A stretch of DNA of 7,326 nucleotides from Gammaproteobacteria bacterium (GCA_009839405.1 VXPR01000347.1:1-7326); one strand, 5' to 3'. Shown: positions 1 through 6,537, counted from the stretch's first letter. The notes: generated by a model from the sequence alone, not told the origin. Numbers and translations: made by a program.

Positions 1-3
1 CAT

Positions 4-8
4 CTCCT
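4..8 (-). promoter_or_regulatory. Possible ribosome binding site of a divergent gene beyond the left edge
   Basis: On the minus strand, positions 8 to 4 read AGGAG and positions 3 to 1 read ATG. An ATG directly abutting AGGAG is too close to be an efficient start. The sequence would fit a start codon a few bases outside the window, the same arrangement as the receptor's GGAG-ATGCAC-ATG at 67-79. This suggests, without proving, that a divergently transcribed gene begins just left of position 1. A chance CTCCT in GC-rich DNA is the alternative. Confidence 0.3.
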
Positions 9-27
9 GACCGCGACAGGTTCGAGT

Positions 28-51
28 GCGCAACCCTCCCGGGCGTTGCGC
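28..51. repeat. Perfect 7-bp inverted repeat upstream of the TonB-dependent receptor
   Basis: GCGCAAC at 28-34 is matched by its reverse complement GTTGCGC at 45-51, with a 10-base spacer. It ends 13 bases before the receptor's GGAG ribosome binding site. It could be an operator for a dimeric repressor or a hairpin in the 5' leader. It does not look like the AT-rich Zur or Fur boxes I know, so I do not call it one. No convincing -35/-10 pair is visible in 1-76. Confidence 0.4.
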
Positions 52-76
52 TGTTCGTGGTCCTTTGGAGATGCAC

Positions 77-2290
77 ATGAATCGCATGCAACGACTTTTC
101 CTAGCCGCAGCCTGCCTTGGGGCGGCCGCGTCCGGCGCGGAGGCACCCACGGAACAACCGCCGGAAATCGAGGAGGTCCTCGTCACGGCGCACCCGCTCG
201 GGGCAGAAGGACTCGCGCAGGCGAGCGATGTGCTAACGGCCGACGAACTCGAACGCAAAATGGTGGACACCATCGGTGCTACCGTCGGCAACGAGCCGGG
301 CATCCACAACAGTGCCTATGGCGTAGGCGCGGGCCGTCCCGTCATTCGGGGCCTCGGCGGCGCGCGCGTGCGCATCATGGAAGAACAGATCGACACGCTC
401 GACGTTTCCGTCAGCAGCGGCGACCACGCGGTCACGGTGGACCCCTTCCTCGCCGAACGGGTGGAAATCCTGAAGGGTTCGGCGACCTTGCTCTACGGCT
501 CCGGCGCCATCGGCGGCGTCGTCGATGTCCACACTGGACGCATTCCGAGCGAAGTGCCGGAGCAAATCCACGGTGCCCTCGACGTGCGCGGCTCCGACAA
601 TGGCAGCGGCAAGAACGGGAGCTTCCGGCTCGATGGCGGCAGCGGCAACGTTGCATGGCACGTTGACGCCTTCTCCCGCGAGTCGGACGACTACGACATT
701 CCCGGCTACGCCGAATCCGCGGCCCTACACGCCGCGGAAGGGCACGACGAGGAAGGGCATGGGCACGAGGAAGAAGCCCACGACGAGGACGATGACCACG
801 ACCACGAGGACGAGCACCACGACGAGGAAGAGCACGAAGAGGAGGAAGAAGCCTTCGGAACCGTGCCCGGCAGCGCCGCCGAAACCCGCGGCGGTTCCGT
901 CGGCTTTTCCTTCGTGGGCGAGCGCGGCTTCGGCGGAATCTCCATCAGCGGCCTCGACTCGGAGTACGGCATCCCCGGCCACAGCCATGCCCACCACGAG
1001 CACGACGACCACGACGAAGAGGGACACCACGACGAGGAAGAGCACCACGACGACGAGGAGGAGCATGCTCACGAAGAGCACGACGACCACGAAGACGAGG
1101 ATCATCACGGCGAGGAGAGCCCTCCCGTGGTCGTCCTCGAGCAAACACGCATCGATCTCGAGGCGGGTCTTGCGGACCCGTTCGACGGCTTTGAAAGCCT
1201 GAGCCTTCGCCTCGGCATCAACGACTACGAACACGTGGAAAACGAAGCCGGCGAGGTGGGAACGGCGTTCTCGAACAGCGCCTGGGAAGGGCGCGCGCAA
1301 CTGACGCACGAGCCCATGGGCGGCTGGCGTGGTGCCATCGGTATGCAGCTCGGCAACCGCGAGTTCTCCGTCGTTGGCGAAGAAGCCTTCACGCCGCCCG
1401 TTGACACCTCGTCGAGCGGCTTTTTCTGGGTCGGCGAGCGCTCTGTCGGCGACCTCGGCCTGGAAGCCGGGGTGCGCTACGACCGCGTCGAACACAGTCC
1501 CGCAAACGGCCAGAGCCGCGATTTCGGTGGACTCAGCGCTTCGATGGGCCTCATCCTGCCGTTCAGCCCCAACTGGCAGGGCAGCGTGCTGGCCGACTAC
1601 TCGTCCCGGGCGCCGGTGGGCGAGGAGCTCTTTTCCGACAGCCCGCACCCCGGCACTGGCGTCTACGAGATTGGCGATGCCAACCTCGACACCGAGCAGG
1701 CCCGCAACCTGGCCGCCACCCTCACCGGCGGTGGCGACGGCTGGTCCTTGGTGGGAACGACCTACTACACGAGCTTCGCCGGCTTCATCTACCAGGCCGC
1801 AACGGACGAGGAGCGGGAAGGCTTCGACGTGCGCCGGTACTCCCAAGACGACGCGACGTTCACCGGCTTCGAGGTGGAAGGCCAGGTAACCGTCGCCGAA
1901 TGGGGCATCGGAACGCTGGATGTCGGTGCCTTCTACGACATCGTGTCGCCGGAAATCGACGTATCCGGCAACGACAACCTGCCCCTCATGCCCCCTTCCC
2001 GCGTCGGCGTCTCGCTAGAGTTCACAGGCAACCGCCTGCGCGCCAACGTCGACTACATCCGGGCTTCCGAACAGGACAACGTGGCGGAGTTCGAACTGCC
2101 AACGGAGTCCTACGACGACCTCCGAGCCCGCATCGCCTGGCGTTTCCGCCCCGGCGAAAGCACGGTCGACCTGTTCCTCGCCGGCCGCAACCTCACCGAC
2201 GACGAACAGCGCCTGCACACCTCCGTCGTAAAGGACATGGTGCCTCAGCCAGGCCGCACGATAGAAGCAGGGCTGCGCATGCGCTTCTAG
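77..2290 (+). CDS. znuD: ZnuD-like TonB-dependent outer-membrane receptor with His-rich loops
   Basis: This 737-residue outer-membrane receptor probably imports zinc or another divalent metal into the periplasm using TonB-ExbB-ExbD energy. The ATG at 77 is chosen because GGAG at 67-70 sits 6 bases upstream; an ATG at 71 abuts the GGAG and a GTG at 26 would add 17 residues. Residues 1 to about 21-23 form a signal peptide. EEVLVTA at 32-38 is a TonB box. The plug follows, with EPGIH (73-77), RPVIRG (87-92), GDHAVTVDP (115-123) and ATLLYGSGAIGGVV (about 136-149), a pattern shared with the ZnuD family. The remainder is a beta barrel ending in a terminal Phe (RMRF), as BAM substrates do. Two segments, 218-258 (10 His in 41) and 302-347 (16 His in 46), are almost entirely His, Asp and Glu and should lie in extracellular loops. 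Metal specificity is inferred from family and composition; nickel or cobalt is not excluded. The gene is convergent with the moeB operon. Confidence 0.88.
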   Translation: MNRMQRLFLAAACLGAAASGAEAPTEQPPEIEEVLVTAHPLGAEGLAQASDVLTADELERKMVDTIGATVGNEPGIHNSAYGVGAGRPVIRGLGGARVRIMEEQIDTLDVSVSSGDHAVTVDPFLAERVEILKGSATLLYGSGAIGGVVDVHTGRIPSEVPEQIHGALDVRGSDNGSGKNGSFRLDGGSGNVAWHVDAFSRESDDYDIPGYAESAALHAAEGHDEEGHGHEEEAHDEDDDHDHEDEHHDEEEHEEEEEAFGTVPGSAAETRGGSVGFSFVGERGFGGISISGLDSEYGIPGHSHAHHEHDDHDEEGHHDEEEHHDDEEEHAHEEHDDHEDEDHHGEESPPVVVLEQTRIDLEAGLADPFDGFESLSLRLGINDYEHVENEAGEVGTAFSNSAWEGRAQLTHEPMGGWRGAIGMQLGNREFSVVGEEAFTPPVDTSSSGFFWVGERSVGDLGLEAGVRYDRVEHSPANGQSRDFGGLSASMGLILPFSPNWQGSVLADYSSRAPVGEELFSDSPHPGTGVYEIGDANLDTEQARNLAATLTGGGDGWSLVGTTYYTSFAGFIYQAATDEEREGFDVRRYSQDDATFTGFEVEGQVTVAEWGIGTLDVGAFYDIVSPEIDVSGNDNLPLMPPSRVGVSLEFTGNRLRANVDYIRASEQDNVAEFELPTESYDDLRARIAWRFRPGESTVDLFLAGRNLTDDEQRLHTSVVKDMVPQPGRTIEAGLRMRF
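728..850 (+). other. His/acidic-rich segment 1 of the receptor
   Basis: This in-frame stretch encodes residues 218-258 of the receptor and is made almost only of His, Asp, Glu, Gly and Ala (10 His), including EEGHGHEEE and DDDHDHEDEHH. In known ZnuD receptors His-rich extracellular loops bind zinc, so a metal-capturing loop is the natural reading. It lies early in the barrel, probably in an early extracellular loop. Confidence 0.8.
815..835 (+). repeat. 21-bp direct repeat, copy 1 (His-rich segment 1)
   Basis: These 21 bases, encoding HHDEEEH, recur exactly at 1025-1045, 210 bases (70 codons) downstream and in the same frame. The identity at DNA level, including synonymous positions, is consistent with duplication or gene conversion between the two loops. 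Restricted codon choice in GC-rich DNA could also contribute. Confidence 0.75.
980..1117 (+). other. His/acidic-rich segment 2 of the receptor
   Basis: This encodes residues 302-347, with 16 His in 46 residues, several as HH pairs alternating with runs of Asp and Glu (for example HAHHEHDDHDEEGHH). About 43 ordinary residues separate it from segment 1, and they include barrel-like strands such as GGSVGFSFVGE and FGGISISGLDSEYG. It is probably the next extracellular loop, so the two would face the outside side by side. Confidence 0.8.
1025..1045 (+). repeat. 21-bp direct repeat, copy 2 (His-rich segment 2)
   Basis: This is the second exact copy of the sequence at 815-835, again encoding HHDEEEH in frame. 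Flanking sequence diverges, although both flanks remain His/Asp/Glu rich. Confidence 0.75.
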
Positions 2291-2427
2291 GCTTTGCACC
2301 AACCCGCGGGACGAGGGGTTGGCGATGGGGGAAGCATAGAGGCTTCGCCACCGGCCGAGCCCGTCTCGCGGGGAGCCGACGCTCGCATGCGAAGACGCGG
2401 GCGGCCGGCTTCGCCCCTGAGGGTGGC
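2291..2427. other. Hairpin-rich spacer between convergent receptor and moeB
   Basis: These 137 bases between two convergent stop codons hold no credible gene. They hold several short symmetries: the stem at 2299-2322, GAAGC at 2331-2335 facing GCTTC at 2342-2346, a 10-bp palindrome TCGCATGCGA at 2383-2392, and a 9-bp direct repeat GGCTTCGCC at 2341-2349 and 2407-2415. GCGAAG at 2389-2394 can pair with the CTTCGC inside either copy of that repeat. The likely role is transcript 3'-end formation or stabilisation for both operons. A REP-like extragenic repeat is possible but untested. Confidence 0.5.
2299..2322. terminator. Possible bidirectional hairpin terminator without T-tract
   Basis: CCAACCC at 2299-2305 and GGGTTGG at 2316-2322 form a perfect 7-bp stem around a 10-base loop, starting 9 bases after the receptor stop codon. 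Neither strand has a run of T after the stem, so it is not a canonical intrinsic terminator. It may protect the 3' end or act together with Rho. Confidence 0.35.
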
Positions 2428-3183
2428 CTACGGCGCGGATTCGGAGCCGCAGGTGGGGCAGGTTGGGTCCTTCGGCAGGCGGAGTTTGCGCCATTCCATG
2501 CGCAGGGCATCTAGGTAGAGGACATAGCCGGCTAGGGATTCACCGGCATTGGTGACGAGTTTCATCGCTTCCATGGCTTGGATGCAGCCGATGATGCCAA
2601 CCACTGGAGCGGCGACGCCGTTTTCGGCGCAGTTGAGGGCTTCGTCGCTGCCGTCGCGGTAAAGGCAGCGATAGCAGGGGGCGTCTTCGGCGCGGGGGTC
2701 GAAGACGGCGACCTGGCCTTCCATGCGGATGGCAGCGCCGGAAACCAAGGGCGTTCTTGCGGCGACGCAGGCGTCGTTGATGGCGTAGCGAACCTGGAAA
2801 TTGTCGGTAGCGTCGAGCACCACGTCCACTTCACTTGCCAATTGCCGGAGCTCGTCGTCATCAAGCTTGCGCGGGATGGTGTGAACGTTGGTCTCTGGAT
2901 TGAGACGAGCGATGCGCTCGGCGGCGGACGCCACCTTGGCGCTGTCGATGGCGTCTTCGGTATGGACGATCTGACGCTGGAGATTGGATGCGTCCACGAC
3001 GTCGTGGTCCACGAGAGTCAGGGAACCAAAGCCGCAGGCAGCGAGATAGAACGCGACTGGGGAGCCGAGGCCGCCGAGGCCGATGATGGCTGCACTGGCA
3101 CCGAGCATGGCTTCCTGACCGGCGACGTCGATCTCCGGCAGCATGATCTGGCGGCTGTAGCGCAGCAGTGCGTCGTCGTTCAT
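2428..3183 (-). CDS. moeB: Molybdopterin-synthase adenylyltransferase (MoeB/ThiF/HesA family E1-like enzyme)
   Basis: MoeB adenylates the C-terminal glycine of the small sulfur carrier MoaD during molybdopterin synthesis in the cytoplasm. The start at 3183 overlaps the prmC stop by 4 bases (ATGA) and gives 251 residues, about the length of E. coli MoeB (249). The open frame extends 17 codons further upstream, but only into prmC. Visible motifs are RYSRQIMLPE (8-17), the nucleotide-binding loop GLGGLGSP (35-42), DHDVVDASNLQRQ (59-71) and DATDNFQVRY (124-133). The zinc-binding pairs are CYRC (Cys170, Cys173) and CPTC (Cys242, Cys245), and Cys185 sits in the NCAENGVAAPVVG segment that carries the conserved family cysteine. 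No rhodanese domain follows, unlike MoeZ or MOCS3. ThiF is close in sequence, but the position after hemA-prfA-prmC matches Pseudomonas moeB. The enzyme might also serve ThiS or other carriers. It ends with TAG. Confidence 0.85.
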   Translation of the reverse strand: MNDDALLRYSRQIMLPEIDVAGQEAMLGASAAIIGLGGLGSPVAFYLAACGFGSLTLVDHDVVDASNLQRQIVHTEDAIDSAKVASAAERIARLNPETNVHTIPRKLDDDELRQLASEVDVVLDATDNFQVRYAINDACVAARTPLVSGAAIRMEGQVAVFDPRAEDAPCYRCLYRDGSDEALNCAENGVAAPVVGIIGCIQAMEAMKLVTNAGESLAGYVLYLDALRMEWRKLRLPKDPTCPTCGSESAP

Positions 3184-4025
3184 GGCGCGCGACCACAGGT
3201 GACCCGGTCGTGCCCCGCGAGGTCCCGAACGCAAGCCACATCCTCGAGCCGGGCGGTTTCGAACAAAGCTCTAACGGCGTTCCCCTGATCGAAGCCGTGT
3301 TCGAGCACGAGCCAGCCGCCTTGGTTCATGTGTGCGGGGGCGGACTGGACGATGCGGGCGATGGTGGCGAGGCCCCCCACCAAGGCATCACGTGGCTCGA
3401 AGTGGAGGTCGCCACGCGTCAGGTGGGGATCGCCCGGTTCGATGTAAGGCGGATTGGTGACCACGGCGTCGAACTTCCCGGGCACGCCGCAGAAGGCGTC
3501 TGCGACTCGGGTTTGCACGCGCAGCCCGAGTGCTTGGGCGTTGCGTCTGGCAACCTCGATGCAGTTCCGATCGATGTCGGTGGCCAACACCTGCGCGCTT
3601 GGACGTTCCCTCTTGATGGCAAGAGCGATGCAGCCGGAACCGGTGCCAAGGTCGAGCACGCTTGCATCGTCGCCAATGCGCTCTAGAGCGGCTTCCACCA
3701 GCGTCTCGGTGTCGGGGCGTGGAATGAGGACGCGCGGGTCCACCGCAACCTCCAGGCCCCAGAACTCGCGCTGGCCGACAATGTACGCCACGGGCTCGCC
3801 CTGCACCCGCCGTTCCACCCAATGGGCAAGGCAACTGCAAGCTGCAGCCGGCACCGGTCTTTCCGGGAAGGCATGGAGGTGGGCACGGGTGATGCCCAAG
3901 GCGGCGGTGGTTAGCGCATCGGCATCCACTCGCGGCAACTTTGCGCGGGCGAATGCCGCACACGCGCCCAGGGTTCCGAGCGGACGCGGGCAGTCCTCCA
4001 AAGCCGCCGCTGCCACGACCGTCAC
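3180..4025 (-). CDS. prmC: Peptide chain release factor N5-glutamine methyltransferase PrmC
   Basis: PrmC (HemK) is an S-adenosylmethionine-dependent enzyme that methylates the glutamine of the GGQ motif in RF1 and RF2, which speeds peptide release. The GTG at 4025 overlaps the prfA stop (GTGA), giving 281 residues against 277 in E. coli. The much longer upstream open frame only shadows prfA and is rejected. The N-terminal helical domain is residues 1 to about 85. IPRPDTE (101-107), the SAM-binding VLDLGTGSGCIAL (123-135), acidic ATDID (148-152) and the catalytic NPPY (191-194) follow, and the C-terminus DLAGHDRVT is typical of the family. It sits directly after the gene for its substrate and overlaps moeB by 4 bases, so translation is probably coupled. 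No strong ribosome binding site precedes the GTG, which also favours coupling. Confidence 0.93.
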   Translation of the reverse strand: MTVVAAAALEDCPRPLGTLGACAAFARAKLPRVDADALTTAALGITRAHLHAFPERPVPAAACSCLAHWVERRVQGEPVAYIVGQREFWGLEVAVDPRVLIPRPDTETLVEAALERIGDDASVLDLGTGSGCIALAIKRERPSAQVLATDIDRNCIEVARRNAQALGLRVQTRVADAFCGVPGKFDAVVTNPPYIEPGDPHLTRGDLHFEPRDALVGGLATIARIVQSAPAHMNQGGWLVLEHGFDQGNAVRALFETARLEDVACVRDLAGHDRVTCGRAP

Positions 4026-5170
4026 GCCTCGCCCATAGCCCGCAAGGCGTCCGCCTGGCGTTCTTGCCTGAGCGGCAGGATCAACTGGTCCAGTTCGCCC
4101 GACATCACGTCCGCCAGCGAATGCAGGGTCAGGTTGATGCGGTGGTCGGTGACCCGCCCCTGGGGGAAGTTGTAGGTGCGAATCTTCTCGGAACGGTCGC
4201 CGGAACCCACCTGCGTGCGGCGTTCGGCGGCCTGCTCCGACTTCTGCTTCTCCTGCGCCGCATCGAGCAGTCGTGCCCGCAGGAGCTGCATGGCACGGGC
4301 GCGGTTCTTGAGTTGCGAGCGTTCGTCCTGACACTCCACCACGATTCCCGTGGGCAGGTGGGTGAGACGCACGGCCGAATCGGTCTTGTTGACATGCTGG
4401 CCGCCGGCGCCGGAGGCGCGAAACGTGTCCACGCGAAGCTCGTCGCGGGCGATTTCCACCTCGGTGACTTCATCGATGTCCGGCAGCACCGCCACCGTGC
4501 AGGCGGAGGTGTGGATGCGGCCCTTTGCCTCGGTTTCCGGCACCCGCTGCACCCGATGGATACCGGATTCGTAGCGCAGGCTGCCGTACACCGCTTGGCC
4601 CTCGACGCCGAGAACCACCTCGCGAAAGCCGCCTTGCTCGCCGGCGCTTTCGGAGAGGGGGCGCAGGCGCCAGCCACGGGCATCGGCATAGCGGGCGTAC
4701 ATGCGATAGAGGTCACCGGCAAAGAGCGCCGCTTCGTCGCCGCCGGTGCCAGCACGGATTTCGAGAAAGACGTTGCTGTCGTCGCGTTCGTCCTTGGGAA
4801 TCAGCAGCGTCCTCAGTTCGGCAGCCGTGGCGCGCATCTTGTCGCCAATCTCGACCATGTCCTCGCGCGCAAGGTGGCGCAGTTCCTCGTCGGGTTCGTC
4901 GGCCAGGCTCTGCGCTTCGGCAAGGTCCTCCTCCAGGCGACGATAGGCGGCGAAGGCTTGCACAACGGGCGTGCGCTCGGAGAACTCCCGCGACAGCGCC
5001 GCAAACCGCTGCCGGTCGTTGACCACCTCGGCCTCGCCCAGGAGATGGGCCAGCTCCTCCTGACGCTCGTCAAGTTCCTCGAGCTTGCGGCGCAAGGAGT
5101 CGGCAAGGGCCGGCGTCGTCTCACGCCCCCGCGTGGCGCGTGGCTCCAACGCTTTCGCTGACGTGGCCAT
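4022..5170 (-). CDS. prfA: Peptide chain release factor 1 (RF1)
   Basis: RF1 recognises UAA and UAG in the ribosomal A site and triggers peptide release. The 382-residue product starts at the ATG at 5170, with AAGG at 5177-5180 6 bases upstream, overlapping the hemA stop. Conserved segments include EIRAGTGGDEAALFAGDL (137-154), the codon-recognition tripeptide as PET (211-213) before EAKGRIHTSACTVAV, and the catalytic GGQ (256-258) in RASGAGGQHVNKTDSA. GSGDRSEKIRTYNFPQGRVT (322-341) also matches the family. PET in place of the E. coli PAT still fits the RF1 PxT pattern and differs from RF2's SPF. Aligned by KLEEL with E. coli KLEAL, the protein has about 21 extra N-terminal residues, and no ATG or GTG lies closer to the usual start. 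Gln258 is the predicted PrmC methylation site. It ends with TGA, a codon read by RF2. Confidence 0.95.
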   Translation of the reverse strand: MATSAKALEPRATRGRETTPALADSLRRKLEELDERQEELAHLLGEAEVVNDRQRFAALSREFSERTPVVQAFAAYRRLEEDLAEAQSLADEPDEELRHLAREDMVEIGDKMRATAAELRTLLIPKDERDDSNVFLEIRAGTGGDEAALFAGDLYRMYARYADARGWRLRPLSESAGEQGGFREVVLGVEGQAVYGSLRYESGIHRVQRVPETEAKGRIHTSACTVAVLPDIDEVTEVEIARDELRVDTFRASGAGGQHVNKTDSAVRLTHLPTGIVVECQDERSQLKNRARAMQLLRARLLDAAQEKQKSEQAAERRTQVGSGDRSEKIRTYNFPQGRVTDHRINLTLHSLADVMSGELDQLILPLRQERQADALRAMGEA

Positions 5171-5179
5171 GTCGCACCT

Positions 5180-6490
5180 TCAGGAAGAGTAGTGCTCGCG
5201 CAGCCACGCAAGGACTGCCTCGTCCTCGCGTGCGCTTGCCTGGCGGATGGCCACCGTGGGCCGATGCAGGAGCTTGTTGGTGAGGTCGGCGGCCAGCCGT
5301 TCCATGATCTGGTCGGGTTCCTGGCCGGCATCGAGCCGCCGCCTTGCGGCCGCGAGTGCCGCGTCGCGCAGTTCCTGCGCCTCGGCGCGGTATTGGCGCA
5401 GCACCGCTTGGCCGGCGCGCATGCGGCGCTCGCGGGCGTATTCCGCGGCGCCATGCGCCACCAGTTGCTCCGCCTCCGCGGCGGCGTCTTCGCGACCCGC
5501 AAGGTTTTCGCCGATGATCTCGGTCAGGTCGTCGATGGAGTAGAGATAGACATCAGAAAGCTCTCCCACTTCCGGCTCGATGTCTCGGGGGACGGCGATG
5601 TCCACCATGAAGACCGGGCTGTGCCGCCGTCGTTTGACGGCCCGCTCCACCGTGCCCTTGCCAATCACCGGCAGAGGGCTCGCTGTGGAACTCACGACGA
5701 TGTCAAACTCGGCGAGCCGGTCGGCAACGCTGGTGAGAGCCATGGCATCGCCGCCCAACCGGGATGCCAAGGCCGTCGCTCGCTCGAGCGTGCGATTGGC
5801 GACGCTGATGGCCGTGATGCCAGCCCGCTGCATGTGCTGCGCCACCAAGTCGATGGTTTCGCCGGCACCGATCAAGAGCGCGCGGGCAGAACCGAGGTCT
5901 GAAAAGATGCGCCGAGCAAGGGTGACGGCCGCATAGGCAACCGAGACCGGGTTGCGGCCGATTGCCGTCTCGGTGCGCACGCGCTTGGCGATGCGCAGGC
6001 TCGTTTCCACCATGAGTCCAAGTTCCGAACCCACGGTGCCGGTCTCGCGGGCGCTCTCGTAGGCGACCTTCACCTGGCCCATGATCTGGGGCTCGCCGAG
6101 CACCTGCGAGTCGAGGCCGGAGGCGACGCGCATCATGTGCCAAGCCGCTTGCTCGTCCCGATGCACATAGGCAACCTCCCGCAGCCGCTCGGGCTCGAGG
6201 CCGCTCGCCTCGGCCAGCCACCGCCCCACGAGAGGCAGTGGTGCGAGGGCGTGGCCGTTGGCCGTGGCCGAGCCGTTGCTGGCCGAGACGGGAACCTCGG
6301 CGGCGTCGCTGAGAACGCAGTAGATTTCCGTGCGGTTGCAGGTGGAGAGAATGACCGCTTCGGTGATTTCCGGTGTTTTGTCTGAGAGCGATTTCAGGGC
6401 AGCAGGCAGGTCCGACTCCGCAAACGCCACCCGTTCGCGCAGATCGATTTGAGCGGTGCGATGATTCAGGCCAAACGCCAGAATGGGCAT
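5180..6490 (-). CDS. hemA: Glutamyl-tRNA reductase
   Basis: HemA performs the first committed step of tetrapyrrole synthesis by the C5 pathway, the NADPH-dependent reduction of glutamyl-tRNA to glutamate-1-semialdehyde. The ATG at 6490 gives MPILAFGLNHRTA, colinear with E. coli MTLLALGINHKTA. An upstream ATG at 6535 would add 15 unrelated residues and lies almost on the predicted promoter. The product is 436 residues (E. coli 418). STCNRTEIY (49-57) carries the catalytic Cys51. GLDSQVLGEPQIMGQV (125-140) is the signature region, and RVRTETAIG (170-178) and the Rossmann loop IGAGETIDL (207-215) follow. SSTASPLPVIGKG and VDIAVPRDIEPEVG lie between about 267 and 309, and the C-terminal dimerisation helix ends the protein. 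About 18 Ala/Ser/Gly/Pro-rich residues around 64-85 are inserted relative to E. coli. It leads the hemA-prfA-prmC-moeB operon and is divergent from lolB. Confidence 0.95.
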   Translation of the reverse strand: MPILAFGLNHRTAQIDLRERVAFAESDLPAALKSLSDKTPEITEAVILSTCNRTEIYCVLSDAAEVPVSASNGSATANGHALAPLPLVGRWLAEASGLEPERLREVAYVHRDEQAAWHMMRVASGLDSQVLGEPQIMGQVKVAYESARETGTVGSELGLMVETSLRIAKRVRTETAIGRNPVSVAYAAVTLARRIFSDLGSARALLIGAGETIDLVAQHMQRAGITAISVANRTLERATALASRLGGDAMALTSVADRLAEFDIVVSSTASPLPVIGKGTVERAVKRRRHSPVFMVDIAVPRDIEPEVGELSDVYLYSIDDLTEIIGENLAGREDAAAEAEQLVAHGAAEYARERRMRAGQAVLRQYRAEAQELRDAALAAARRRLDAGQEPDQIMERLAADLTNKLLHRPTVAIRQASAREDEAVLAWLREHYSS

Positions 6491-6504
6491 GGCGACTCTA
6501 GTGG

Positions 6505-6518
6505 GAGCCGAACGGCTC
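6505..6518. repeat. 6-bp inverted repeat in the hemA leader
   Basis: GAGCCG at 6505-6510 and CGGCTC at 6513-6518 are perfect reverse complements separated by two bases. In the hemA transcript this folds as a 5-bp stem with a GUUC loop, ending about 14 bases before the ATG at 6490, so it could occlude the ribosome entry site. As DNA it could be an operator between hemA and lolB. No strong Shine-Dalgarno sequence precedes hemA. Confidence 0.4.
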
Positions 6519-6537
6519 GAATCCGACGTGGACAAAC

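Noticed and set aside
1..76. Zur box upstream of the receptor
   Set aside because: No AT-rich Zur- or Fur-like palindrome is present; the only inverted repeat is GC-rich and differently spaced.
107..117. Possible lipobox in the receptor signal peptide (LAAAC, Cys13)
   Set aside because: Too near the N-terminus, and TonB-dependent receptors of this type are barrel proteins cleaved by signal peptidase I.
725..1846. 373-codon minus-strand open frame with long Val/Leu-rich stretches resembling membrane segments
   Set aside because: It is the reverse complement of the receptor gene. Antisense of His, Asp and Glu codons (CAC, GAC, GAG) reads as Val, Val and Leu, so the hydrophobic runs are an artefact of the His-rich loops.
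2578..3288. 236-codon plus-strand open frame antisense to moeB
   Set aside because: The opposite strand encodes a complete MoeB with all motifs; the antisense product has no recognisable features.
4026..4334. N-terminal extension of prmC to an upstream ATG at 4334
   Set aside because: The extra 103 codons are an out-of-frame reading of prfA with no PrmC homology; the GTG at 4025 gives the family's normal length.
3941..5161. 406-codon plus-strand open frame antisense to prfA and prmC
   Set aside because: No recognisable domains, no ribosome binding site, and it lies opposite a strongly conserved RF1; stop-free antisense frames are common in GC-rich DNA.
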